Shown one piece after another: positions 8,586 through 15,302 of a DNA stretch of 64,000 bases. How positions within the stretch are numbered: position 1 is the first letter of the stretch; the number at the start of each line of letters is the position of its first letter. The DNA lies in assembly GCA_011742915.1 (NCBI GenBank), contig JAAQTN010000008.1, forward strand, positions 1-64,000, in the 5' to 3' direction. The DNA is from Billgrantia desiderata (GTDB lineage: Bacteria > Pseudomonadota > Gammaproteobacteria > Pseudomonadales > Halomonadaceae). Below the pieces are notes generated by a model, which saw only the letters and a list, made by a program, of their open reading frames with translations, had not been told where the DNA came from and made no database searches. The position numbers and the translations under genes are program-made.

Positions 8586-8603
8586 CGACATCGTAGAATG
8601 TCG
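8586..8603. promoter_or_regulatory. Inverted repeat in the EamA / TRAP-2 divergent promoter region
   Basis: CGACAT (8586-8591) and ATGTCG (8598-8603) form a perfect 6-bp inverted repeat with a 6-base spacer. It sits about 85 bases before the second TRAP binding-protein gene and 90 bases before the EamA gene on the other strand. The size and position suit a dimeric regulator. No regulator for it is encoded next to it. Confidence 0.3.
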
Positions 8604-8687
8604 AGGCGAGGCGAAATTGTCGATGCCCGCCAGAACGATAATCACGGCCGGCCCTGTCGGAGCCGGCCCCTGCTGCAAGGACACGTC

Positions 8688-9698
8688 ATGAATTCACCAC
8701 GTCGTATCACCCGTATCGCCGCGGCCCTGGCCGGTGCCGCCGTGCTCACGGCCTCGCTCTCGGCGCAGGCGCGGGAGCTTTCCGTTTCCACCGTGCTCTC
8801 CGACGCCTTCCCCTGGGGCCAGGCGGCGGAGAAGTGGGCCGAACTGGTGGAAGAGCGCACCGGTGGCGAGCTGACCCTGCGCGTCTACCCCAACTCGCAG
8901 CTGGTGGCCGGCGACCAGACCCGTGAGTTCTCCGCCATGCGTTCCGGTCTGATCGACATGGCCGTGGGCTCGACCATCAACTGGTCGCCCCAGGTGCCGG
9001 AGCTCAACCTCTTCTCGCTGCCCTTCTTCATGCCCGACGAGGCGGCGGTCGATGCGGTGACCGGCGGCGAGGCCGGCGAGATGGTCTTCGAGGCCATCGA
9101 ATCCCGCGGCGTGATTCCGCTGGCCTGGGGCGAGAACGGCTTCCGCCAGCTCTCCAACTCGCGCGGTCCGATCAGCGAGCCCAGCGACCTCAACGGCTTG
9201 AAGATACGCGTGGTCGGCTCGCCGCTGTTCCAGGACACCTTCACCGCACTGGGTGCCGACCCCACCCAGATGAGCTGGACCGACGCCCAGCCGGCGCTGA
9301 CCACCGGTGCCGTGGACGGTCAGGAGAACCCGCTGTCGGTGTTCGACGTGGCGCGCATCGATCAGGTGGGCCAGGAGCACCTGACCCTGTGGAACTACAT
9401 GAACGATCCGCTGATCTTCGCCGTCAACCAGCGCGTATGGGATTCGCTCTCCGAAGAGCATCGCGAGATCCTGCGTGAGACCGCCGTCGAGGCCGGCGAG
9501 TGGGAGATCGCCATGACCCGCGAGCAGGAGAGCGAGCGGCTGGCCGCCATTCAGGAGCGTGGCGTGCAGGTCACCGAGCTGACCGAAGAGCAGCATGCCG
9601 CCTTCGTCAATGCCACCCGCAGCGTGCACGACAAGTGGATTCCGCGCATCGGCCCGGAGCTGGTCGAAGCCGCGCGTCAGGCCATCGAGGCTCGCTGA
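8688..9698 (+). CDS. TRAP transporter substrate-binding protein, DctP family (system 2)
   Basis: This 336-residue protein has a signal peptide (hydrophobic stretch ending near SLSAQARE, about residue 28) and a DctP ligand-binding domain. Typical segments are GENGFRQLSNSRGPISEPSDLNGLKIRV, WTDAQPALTTGAVDGQENPL and LWNYMNDPLIFAVN. The conserved arginine that clamps carboxylates is expected in the LKIRVV strand. I start at the ATG at 8688, which precedes a normal signal peptide. The longer in-frame extension upstream has no signal-like character. Ligand unknown. Confidence 0.92.
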   Translation: MNSPRRITRIAAALAGAAVLTASLSAQARELSVSTVLSDAFPWGQAAEKWAELVEERTGGELTLRVYPNSQLVAGDQTREFSAMRSGLIDMAVGSTINWSPQVPELNLFSLPFFMPDEAAVDAVTGGEAGEMVFEAIESRGVIPLAWGENGFRQLSNSRGPISEPSDLNGLKIRVVGSPLFQDTFTALGADPTQMSWTDAQPALTTGAVDGQENPLSVFDVARIDQVGQEHLTLWNYMNDPLIFAVNQRVWDSLSEEHREILRETAVEAGEWEIAMTREQESERLAAIQERGVQVTELTEEQHAAFVNATRSVHDKWIPRIGPELVEAARQAIEAR

Positions 9699-9728
9699 GC
9701 CTCATCAACGTTCAGGCAAACGTCTAGC

Positions 9729-9752
9729 CCCGGCTCCGTGTGCGGAGTCGGG
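9729..9752 (+). other. Hairpin between dctP and dctQ (system 2)
   Basis: CCCGGCTCCG (9729-9738) pairs with CGGAGTCGGG (9743-9752) in a 10-bp stem with one G-T pair and a TGTG loop. It lies between the binding-protein stop and the small-permease start, the same place as the hairpins in the other two complete TRAP systems here. No U-tract follows. Confidence 0.6.
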
Positions 9753-9771
9753 CCTTCATTGCGAGGCTTCC

Positions 9772-10251
9772 ATGAAGTTCTCTCCCGATGCCAGGCCCGA
9801 GCGTTGGCTGGGCTCGCTGGCGCTGGCGATCATTTCGCTGATCAGCCTGGGCAACGTCATCACGCGTTACGTGACCGGCGGCTCGCTGGCCTTCACCGAG
9901 GAGTTCTCGGTGTTCCTGCTGGTGGTGCTCACCTTCGCCGGTGCCTCGGTGGCGCTGCGGCGCAACGGCCACATTCGTATCGGCCTGCTCGAGCGGGCCC
10001 TGCCGGCTGCGCCACGGCGTGCGCTGATCCTGTTCCAGGGGCTGTGCGGCGCCATCGTGCTGGGGCTGATCACCTGGTTCGGCGCCAAGCTCACCTGGGA
10101 GGAGTACCAGTGGGAGTCGCTGTCGCCGGGGCTCGGCCTGCCGCAGTGGTGGTACCTGCTGTGGCTGCCGCTGCTGTCGGCGGCGATGCTGGTTCGCCTG
10201 GTGCAGCAGACCGTCGACCGCCTGCGCGGGAGGCTCGACGATGAGTCCTGA
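9772..10251 (+). CDS. TRAP transporter small permease, DctQ family (system 2)
   Basis: This 159-residue membrane protein has four hydrophobic segments and the DctQ core NVITRYVTGGSLAFTEEFSVFLLVVLTFAGASVALRRNGHIRI. It is the small membrane subunit of the second TRAP importer. The ATG at 9772 gives the normal DctQ length. A longer in-frame reading begins inside dctP and was rejected. The end overlaps the start of dctM by 11 bases, so the two are probably translationally coupled. Confidence 0.9.
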   Translation: MKFSPDARPERWLGSLALAIISLISLGNVITRYVTGGSLAFTEEFSVFLLVVLTFAGASVALRRNGHIRIGLLERALPAAPRRALILFQGLCGAIVLGLITWFGAKLTWEEYQWESLSPGLGLPQWWYLLWLPLLSAAMLVRLVQQTVDRLRGRLDDES

Positions 10252-11545
10252 CCTGTGGATGATCCTGGCCTTCGCCGGGCTCTTGATCGCCGGCGTGCCG
10301 GTGGCGTTCTCCCTGGCCCTGGCCGGCGCGGTGGGCATCCTCGTCGGCCTCACCCCGGAAATGCTGGCCACCCTCGGTACCAACACCTACAACAGCATCG
10401 CCAAGTATCCGCTGATCGCCATCCCGCTGTTCATCATGACCGGCTTGATCTTCGAGCGCGCCGGGGTCGCGCTGCGTCTGGTGCGCTTCGCCCAGGCCCT
10501 GATCGGCCCGCGTCACGGCGGCCTGGCGCTGGTGGCGGTGCTGGTGTGCATGATCATGGGCGGCATGAGCGGCTCCGGGCCGGCGGACGCCGCGGCAGTG
10601 GCCATGGTGATGCTGCCCAGCATGACCAAGGCCGGCTACCCCAAGCCCTTCTCGGCCACGCTGATCGCCGCGTCGGCCTCGACGGCGATCCTGATTCCGC
10701 CCTCGGTGGCGCTGATTCTCTACTCCATCGTGGTGCCCGGGGTCGACCTGCGGGCGCTGTTCGCGGCCGGGCTGTTTCCCGGCATCCTGGCCGGTCTGGC
10801 GCTGCTGGTGCCGGCGCTGCTGGTCTCGAAGCGCTATGGTTGGGAGGGCGGCACGCCGGTGGAGGGAGCGGAACGGCTCAAGGTGGGCGAGACCTTCAAG
10901 CAGGCGCTGCCGGCGCTGTTCGCACCGGTGCTGATCCTGGGCGGGCTGCGCTCGGGCCTGTTCACGCCCACCGAGGCGGCGGTGGTGGCGGTGGCCTACG
11001 GCGCCCTGGTCGGGCTGTTCCTGACTCGCGAGATCGGCTGGCGCGATCTGTGGAGCCTGCTCGGCGAGGCGGCGGTGATCTCCGGTGTGGTGATGCTGAT
11101 CATCGCCCTGGCCGGTATCTTCGCCTGGGCCGGCACCATGCTCGGTACCTTCCGCCACCTGGCGGAGTGGATCATCGGGCTCACCGACAACGGCGTGCTG
11201 CTGCTGATCCTGATCATGCTGGCGGTGCTGCTGGCCGGCATGCTGCTCGATGCCATCTCGATCTATCTGATCATGATGCCGATCCTGCTCCCGGTGATGC
11301 AGCACTTCGGCTGGAACCCGGTGTGGTTCGGCATCCTGCTGGCGATGAACATCGCCATCGGCCAGTTCACGCCACCGGTGGCGGTCAATCTGATGGTGAC
11401 CACCAACATCGCCAGGATACGGCTGGAGCAGACCGTGGGCTGGGCGCTGCTGTTCGTGCTGGCCATGGCCAGCGCCCTGGCGCTGGTGGCGATCTTCCCG
11501 GAAATCGCCCTGTGGTTACCGCGCACTCTCGGCTACAACGTCTGA
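10241..11545 (+). CDS. TRAP transporter large permease, DctM family (system 2)
   Basis: This 434-residue protein has the DctM 12-helix layout with the expected motifs. They include GVPVAFSLALAGAVG near residue 20, MSGSGPADAAAVA and ILIPPSVALILYS in the first half, LFTPTEAAVVAVAYG in the centre and GQFTPPVAVNLMV near the end. It is the energy-coupled transport subunit. Its stop codon at 11543-11545 lies at the left tip of a 156-bp palindromic element that separates it from the next gene. Confidence 0.93.
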   Translation: MSPDLWMILAFAGLLIAGVPVAFSLALAGAVGILVGLTPEMLATLGTNTYNSIAKYPLIAIPLFIMTGLIFERAGVALRLVRFAQALIGPRHGGLALVAVLVCMIMGGMSGSGPADAAAVAMVMLPSMTKAGYPKPFSATLIAASASTAILIPPSVALILYSIVVPGVDLRALFAAGLFPGILAGLALLVPALLVSKRYGWEGGTPVEGAERLKVGETFKQALPALFAPVLILGGLRSGLFTPTEAAVVAVAYGALVGLFLTREIGWRDLWSLLGEAAVISGVVMLIIALAGIFAWAGTMLGTFRHLAEWIIGLTDNGVLLLILIMLAVLLAGMLLDAISIYLIMMPILLPVMQHFGWNPVWFGILLAMNIAIGQFTPPVAVNLMVTTNIARIRLEQTVGWALLFVLAMASALALVAIFPEIALWLPRTLGYNV

Positions 11546-11700
11546 AAAGCTCTGATGCCCTGCTGCGCTCGATATCTTGACCGCCGGCGGTACCGAAGCG
11601 TCGGACCGTCGCGATCCTCATTGAGCAGTCAGTCAACTCCGGTCGCTGCGTTCCGGCGGCGGCCAACCTCTCTTCGCTCGCGACGCGCATCAGAGCTTTT
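11545..11700. repeat. 156-bp imperfect palindromic element with 14-bp perfect terminal inverted repeats
   Basis: AAAAGCTCTGATGC (11545-11558) is perfectly complementary to GCATCAGAGCTTTT (11687-11700). Inside these ends the two halves stay related, for example TTGACCGCCG on the left against TTGGCCGCCG on the reversed right arm. The whole element can therefore fold into one long interrupted hairpin. It begins exactly at the dctM stop and ends 7 bases before the macrodomain gene end, between two convergent genes. It could be a MITE-like or REP-like dispersed element, or a bidirectional terminator. I see only this one copy. Confidence 0.65.
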
Positions 11701-11707
11701 CCTGATT

Positions 11708-12229
11708 TTAGGCCGTTTGTAGGCTCACCAGGGTGTCTTGGAAGAGCTTGGCGCTGCCGGCATCGAACAGCACGAAGCGCACCCGTTCGATGCCAGGGCA
11801 GCGAGGCAGCGTCTCCTGCACCGTGGCAAGGGCGACCCGGGCGGCCTCTTCGAGGGGATAGCCGAAGGCGCCGGCCGAAAGGGCAGGGAAGGCGATGCTG
11901 GCAAGGCCGTGCCGCTCGGCCAGCTCCAGGGCGTTGCGATAGCAGTCCGCCAGCAGCTCCGCTTCCGGCCTGTCGCGACCGTAGACCGGCCCCAGGCAGT
12001 GAATCACATGTCGGTTGGGCAGGCCGAAGGCTTCGGTGATCACCGCCTGACCGGGTGCGATCGGCGCCAGTGGCCGACAGGCACGCTCCAGCTCCGGGCC
12101 GGCTGCCCGGTGCAGGGCGCCGGCCACCCCGCCGCCGGTGCGCAGCTGGGCGTTGGCGGCGTTGACCACGACGTCGATATCCGGCTGATTGGCGATGTCT
12201 CCCTGCAGGCATTCCAGGCGAGCGGACAT
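11708..12229 (-). CDS. Macrodomain protein (O-acetyl-ADP-ribose deacetylase-like)
   Basis: This 173-residue protein is a stand-alone macrodomain of the YmdB/MacroD type. The ADP-ribose-binding signature VVVNAANAQLRTGGGVAGALHRAAG, the HVIHCLGPVYG strand and the SAGAFGYPLEEAARVAL loop are all present. Such enzymes remove ADP-ribose or acetyl-ADP-ribose adducts in the cytoplasm. It is monocistronic and shares an intergenic region with the divergent KamA-family gene. The function is inferred from the family. Confidence 0.9.
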   Translation of the reverse strand: MSARLECLQGDIANQPDIDVVVNAANAQLRTGGGVAGALHRAAGPELERACRPLAPIAPGQAVITEAFGLPNRHVIHCLGPVYGRDRPEAELLADCYRNALELAERHGLASIAFPALSAGAFGYPLEEAARVALATVQETLPRCPGIERVRFVLFDAGSAKLFQDTLVSLQTA

Positions 12230-12514
12230 GGTCGCTATCTCCTCTGCTGTGTCATTTCAGTCTGGTGGCAAGGGTCGCCGGTCGGCAAGTTCCCGCGCCG
12301 GTTCAGCGTATGCGAGAAAAGAACGAATCGTTGCGTATCGCTCGGTTTTCGTGACATTCGTTGCAAATAGACGCAAAAACTTGCAAGTCGCGGCGCTGAA
12401 CGGTACCAATGTGCTCCCCCGATAAGTCACGGCTCGCCGACCTCAGGTCGGCGTGACGGCGTGGTTGCGCCGTCGCGCAGGCGCCGCCGTGACCCACGAC
12501 AACAGGAGGAGACG
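12230..12514. promoter_or_regulatory. Divergent promoter region with TTGCAA repeats and a 19-bp palindrome
   Basis: This 285-base gap separates the macrodomain gene (minus) from the KamA-family gene (plus). TTGCAA occurs at 12361-12366 and again at 12381-12386, exactly 20 bases apart. Further down, CGCCGACCT (12435-12443) and AGGTCGGCG (12445-12453) form a perfect 9-bp palindrome around one base, about 60 bases before the start codon. Either could be an operator. The second could also form a leader hairpin. A strong AGGAGGAG ribosome site precedes the ATG at 12515. Confidence 0.4.
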
Positions 12515-13903
12515 ATGAACCAGCGTGTGAACATCGAGCTCGGCGATGCAGGGGCCGAGGTCATCGAGGCCCGCCAATTCAAGGTCTACACCCACCGTCA
12601 GCTGGACAAGATCGAGGCGATTCAGAATCTGCCTGAAGACCTGCGTTTCGACATGCGGGTCGTCAGCCAGGTGCTGCCGTTTCGGGTCAACGAGTACGTC
12701 ATCGAGGAGCTGATCGACTGGAGCGACGTACCGGCCGACCCCGTCTTCCAGCTTACCTTTCCCCAGCGCGGCATGCTCAGGCCGGAGCACTACGACGCGG
12801 TGGCCGAGCTGGTGCGCCGCGACGCCGACGCCGCCGAGATGAAACCGGTGATCGAGCGCATTCGTGCCGAGCTCAACCCGCATCCGGCGGGCCAGATGGA
12901 TCTCAATCTGCCGCTGCTCGACGGCGAGCCGCTGCCCGGCATGCAGCACAAGTACCGCGAGACGGTGCTGTTCTTTCCCAGCCAGGGGCAGGTGTGCCAC
13001 AGCTACTGCACTTTCTGCTTCCGCTGGGCGCAGTTCGTCGGCGACAAGACGCTCAAGTTCGCCGCCAGCGAAGCCGAATCGCTGCATCGCTATCTGGCCG
13101 AGCATACCGAGGTGACCGATCTGCTGATGACCGGCGGCGACCCCATGGTGATGAAGGCCAAGCACCTCAGGATGTATCTGGAAGGGCTGATGGCGCCGGA
13201 GCTCGATCACGTCCAGGACATCCGCATCGGCTCCAAGAGCCTCACCTTCTGGCCTTATCGCTTCGTCACCGACCCGGATGCCGATGACGTCCTGGCGCTG
13301 TTCCGCGAGCTGACCGCGGCCGGCAAGCACGTCGCCTTCATGGCGCACTTCAATCACTGGAAGGAGATGGACACCCCCATTTGCCGCGAGGCGATACGCC
13401 GTATCCGCGCCACCGGCGCCGAGATTCGCACCCAGGCACCGCTGCTCTGCCACATCAACGACGATGCCGACCAGTGGGCGAGAATGTGGACGACGCAGGT
13501 GCGCCTGGGGATGATTCCCTACTACATGTTCGTCGAGCGCGACACCGGTGCCCGTCACTACTTCGAGGTGCCGCTGGTGCGGGCCTGGGAGATCTACCGC
13601 GAGGCCATGCAGCGGGTGCCCGGCCTGGCGCGTACCGCCCGGGGGCCGTCGATGTCTGCCGATCCGGGCAAGGTGGAGATCCAGGGCGTCACCGAGATCC
13701 ACGGCGAAAAGGTCTTCGTGCTGCGCTTCATTCAGGGCAGGGAAGCCGGCTGGGTGCAGCGGCCGTTCTTCGCCAGGTACGACGAGACCGCTACCTGGCT
13801 CAACCACCTCGAGCCTGCGCTGGGGGAGAGCGAGTTCTTCTACGAGGCGGAGTTCGTCGCCATGAAGCGTGCCAAGCGGGAGCTGATCGCCAGTGCGACC
13901 TGA
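12515..13903 (+). CDS. KamA family radical SAM protein (lysine 2,3-aminomutase-like)
   Basis: This 462-residue protein has the radical SAM cluster motif C161-x3-C165-x2-C168 inside CHSYCTFCFRW and the glycine-rich SAM-contact strand LLMTGGDPMVM. This is the layout of lysine 2,3-aminomutases. These enzymes use SAM and pyridoxal phosphate to shift an amino group from the alpha to the beta carbon. The PLP-lysine region reads ADPGKVEI with K386, lacking the longer PGGGGK run of true lysine aminomutases. The substrate may therefore differ. It is followed by a TAXI TRAP system, which may supply or remove a related amino acid. I start at the ATG behind AGGAGGAG. Confidence 0.85.
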   Translation: MNQRVNIELGDAGAEVIEARQFKVYTHRQLDKIEAIQNLPEDLRFDMRVVSQVLPFRVNEYVIEELIDWSDVPADPVFQLTFPQRGMLRPEHYDAVAELVRRDADAAEMKPVIERIRAELNPHPAGQMDLNLPLLDGEPLPGMQHKYRETVLFFPSQGQVCHSYCTFCFRWAQFVGDKTLKFAASEAESLHRYLAEHTEVTDLLMTGGDPMVMKAKHLRMYLEGLMAPELDHVQDIRIGSKSLTFWPYRFVTDPDADDVLALFRELTAAGKHVAFMAHFNHWKEMDTPICREAIRRIRATGAEIRTQAPLLCHINDDADQWARMWTTQVRLGMIPYYMFVERDTGARHYFEVPLVRAWEIYREAMQRVPGLARTARGPSMSADPGKVEIQGVTEIHGEKVFVLRFIQGREAGWVQRPFFARYDETATWLNHLEPALGESEFFYEAEFVAMKRAKRELIASAT

Positions 13904-13987
13904 CGTTCGCAACGGTCGCGCATGCCATTCATACGCTGCCCATGGCAAGGAGCAGACCCCTATTTCATGAGTCATGCAATTTAGGAA

Positions 13988-14006
13988 TTAACGTACACTT
14001 AACGTA
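13988..14006 (+). promoter_or_regulatory. Direct repeat TTAACGTA spaced 11 bp upstream of the TAXI TRAP leader
   Basis: TTAACGTA occurs at 13988-13995 and 13999-14006, one helical turn apart. It lies in an AT-rich stretch about 180 bases before the TAXI binding-protein start. The spacing fits two protomers of a regulator binding on one face of the DNA. No specific factor can be named. Confidence 0.35.
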
Positions 14007-14076
14007 AATCCCTACTAGAATTGAGTCAGTTGAAAAAGACCATCATGACGGCGTTTTTTTCGCTAAAGTAGATGAG

Positions 14077-14160
14077 AGCGGTGGAAACCGCTGGCCAAGG
14101 ATCGTGCGTCTTGGCCACCAGGGAATCTTGCTTCAGCCAAAGCAGCTGGTGAAAACCGGC
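14077..14160 (+). ncRNA. Structured 5' leader with three consecutive hairpins and a mutually exclusive alternative (possible cis-regulatory RNA)
   Basis: Three stems lie end to end ahead of the TAXI TRAP gene. H1 is AGCGGT/ACCGCT with a GGAA tetraloop (14077-14092). H2 is GGCCAAG/CTTGGCC (14093-14116). H3 is CACCAG/CTGGTG (14116-14151) with an inner TGCTT/AAGCA. The strand GCTGGT used in H3 can instead form GCTGGT/ACCGGC with a GAAA loop (14145-14160), so two folds compete. The ribosome site lies about 15-25 bases further on. I do not recognise a known riboswitch class. Confidence 0.45.
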
Positions 14161-14189
14161 TAGCCAATAACGTCTAAAGAGGTGTGTTA

Positions 14190-15170
14190 ATGAAACGCCA
14201 TGCTTTTTCCGCAGCCGCCTTCTCGGGAGCCCTGTTGGGCGCTGCCATGTTCTCTGCCCCGGCCGTGGCGCAGGACCGTTTCATCACCATCGGCACCGGC
14301 GGCCAGACCGGGGTCTACTACGTGGTGGGGCAGTCGGTATGCCGCATGGTGAACCGCGGCAGCGACGAGCACAACATCCGTTGTAACGCCCCCTCCACCG
14401 GCGGTTCCGTGGCCAACGTCAACGGCATGAAGAGCGGCGAGCTCGACATGGGCGTGGTGCAGTCCGACGTGCAGTTCCGTGCCTATCACGGTGAGGCCAA
14501 CTTCGAGTCAGATGGTCCATGGGAAGAGATGCGTGCCGTCTTCACCATGCACGGTGAGCCGCTGACCGTGGTCGCGCGTGCCGACTCCGGCATCGAGCAC
14601 TTCACCGATTTCCCCGGCAAGCGCGTCAACATCGGCAACCCGGGCTCCGGCCAGCGCAACACCATGAACGTGGTGATGGAGGCCATGGGCTGGGATACCG
14701 GTACCTTCTCGCTGGCGTCGCAGCTGGATGCCGCCGAGCAGGCTGCGGCGCTGTCCGACAACAACATCGACGCCATGGTCTACGTGGTCGGTCACCCCAA
14801 CGGTTCCATCCAGGAAGCCACCACCACCATCGATGCGCGCATCATCCCGGTGACCGGTGATGAGATCGACGCCCTGATCGAGGAGTATCCCTACTACACC
14901 CGTTCGGTGATCCCCGGCGGCCTCTATCGCGGCAACGACGAAGACGTCGAGACCTTCGGCGTCGCGGCCACTTTCGTGACCTCCACTGCCGTGGATGAAG
15001 AAGTCGTCTACGAGACCGTCAAGGCGGTGTTCGAGAACTTCGATCGCTTCAAGCGTCTGCATCCGGCCTTCGAGAACCTCAACGAAGAGGACATGATCTC
15101 CGAGGGTCTGACTGCACCGCTGCATGACGGCGCCGCTCGCTACTATCGTGAGCGTGGCTGGATCGAGTGA
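14190..15170 (+). CDS. TAXI family TRAP transporter substrate-binding protein (system 3)
   Basis: This 326-residue periplasmic protein has a signal peptide ending near APAVAQ (about residue 27). The TAXI-type domain starts with FITIGTGGQTGVYYVVGQSVCRMVN. The motifs GKRVNIGNPGSGQRNTM, AALSDNNIDAMVYVVGHPNGSIQEAT and the C-terminal lobe beginning FGVAATFVTS are typical. TAXI proteins commonly bind glutamate or other dicarboxylates, but the ligand is not certain here. The ATG at 14190 follows an AGAGG ribosome site. A GTG two codons earlier is less likely. It works with the fused permease downstream. Confidence 0.92.
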   Translation: MKRHAFSAAAFSGALLGAAMFSAPAVAQDRFITIGTGGQTGVYYVVGQSVCRMVNRGSDEHNIRCNAPSTGGSVANVNGMKSGELDMGVVQSDVQFRAYHGEANFESDGPWEEMRAVFTMHGEPLTVVARADSGIEHFTDFPGKRVNIGNPGSGQRNTMNVVMEAMGWDTGTFSLASQLDAAEQAAALSDNNIDAMVYVVGHPNGSIQEATTTIDARIIPVTGDEIDALIEEYPYYTRSVIPGGLYRGNDEDVETFGVAATFVTSTAVDEEVVYETVKAVFENFDRFKRLHPAFENLNEEDMISEGLTAPLHDGAARYYRERGWIE

Positions 15171-15201
15171 GAGGCAGGGGGTAGCCACTCCCTTCGGTAA
15201 A

Positions 15202-15228
15202 ATGCGCGGACCCACGGGGTCCGCGCAT
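15202..15228 (+). other. Strong hairpin between TAXI binding protein and fused permease
   Basis: ATGCGCGGACCC (15202-15213) and GGGTCCGCGCAT (15217-15228) form a perfect 12-bp stem with a 3-base loop. Only a weak CTGTTTGG run follows. It lies 31 bases after the binding-protein stop and 74 bases before the permease start. It may act as a leaky terminator or mRNA 3'-end stabiliser. Confidence 0.65.
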
Positions 15229-15302
15229 CTGTTTGGGTCAGCTGCCGAGACGTTACCCGCAGCGGCTGCACCCAGGAGTCAAGCCAATGGGGCACGACGG
15301 TA

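Noticed and set aside
164..12349. Identical 15-mer GTATCGCTCGGTTTT at 164-178 and 12335-12349, both intergenic
   Set aside because: In a 64-kb window a few 15-base matches are expected by chance, and the flanks do not extend the match.
14116..14160. Resemblance of GGGAA followed by GGTGAAAACC to the core of a cobalamin riboswitch
   Set aside because: The conserved downstream parts (the B12 box AGCCAGGAGACCTGCC and GCCACTG) are absent, and the start codon follows within about 30 bases, so a complete aptamer cannot be present.
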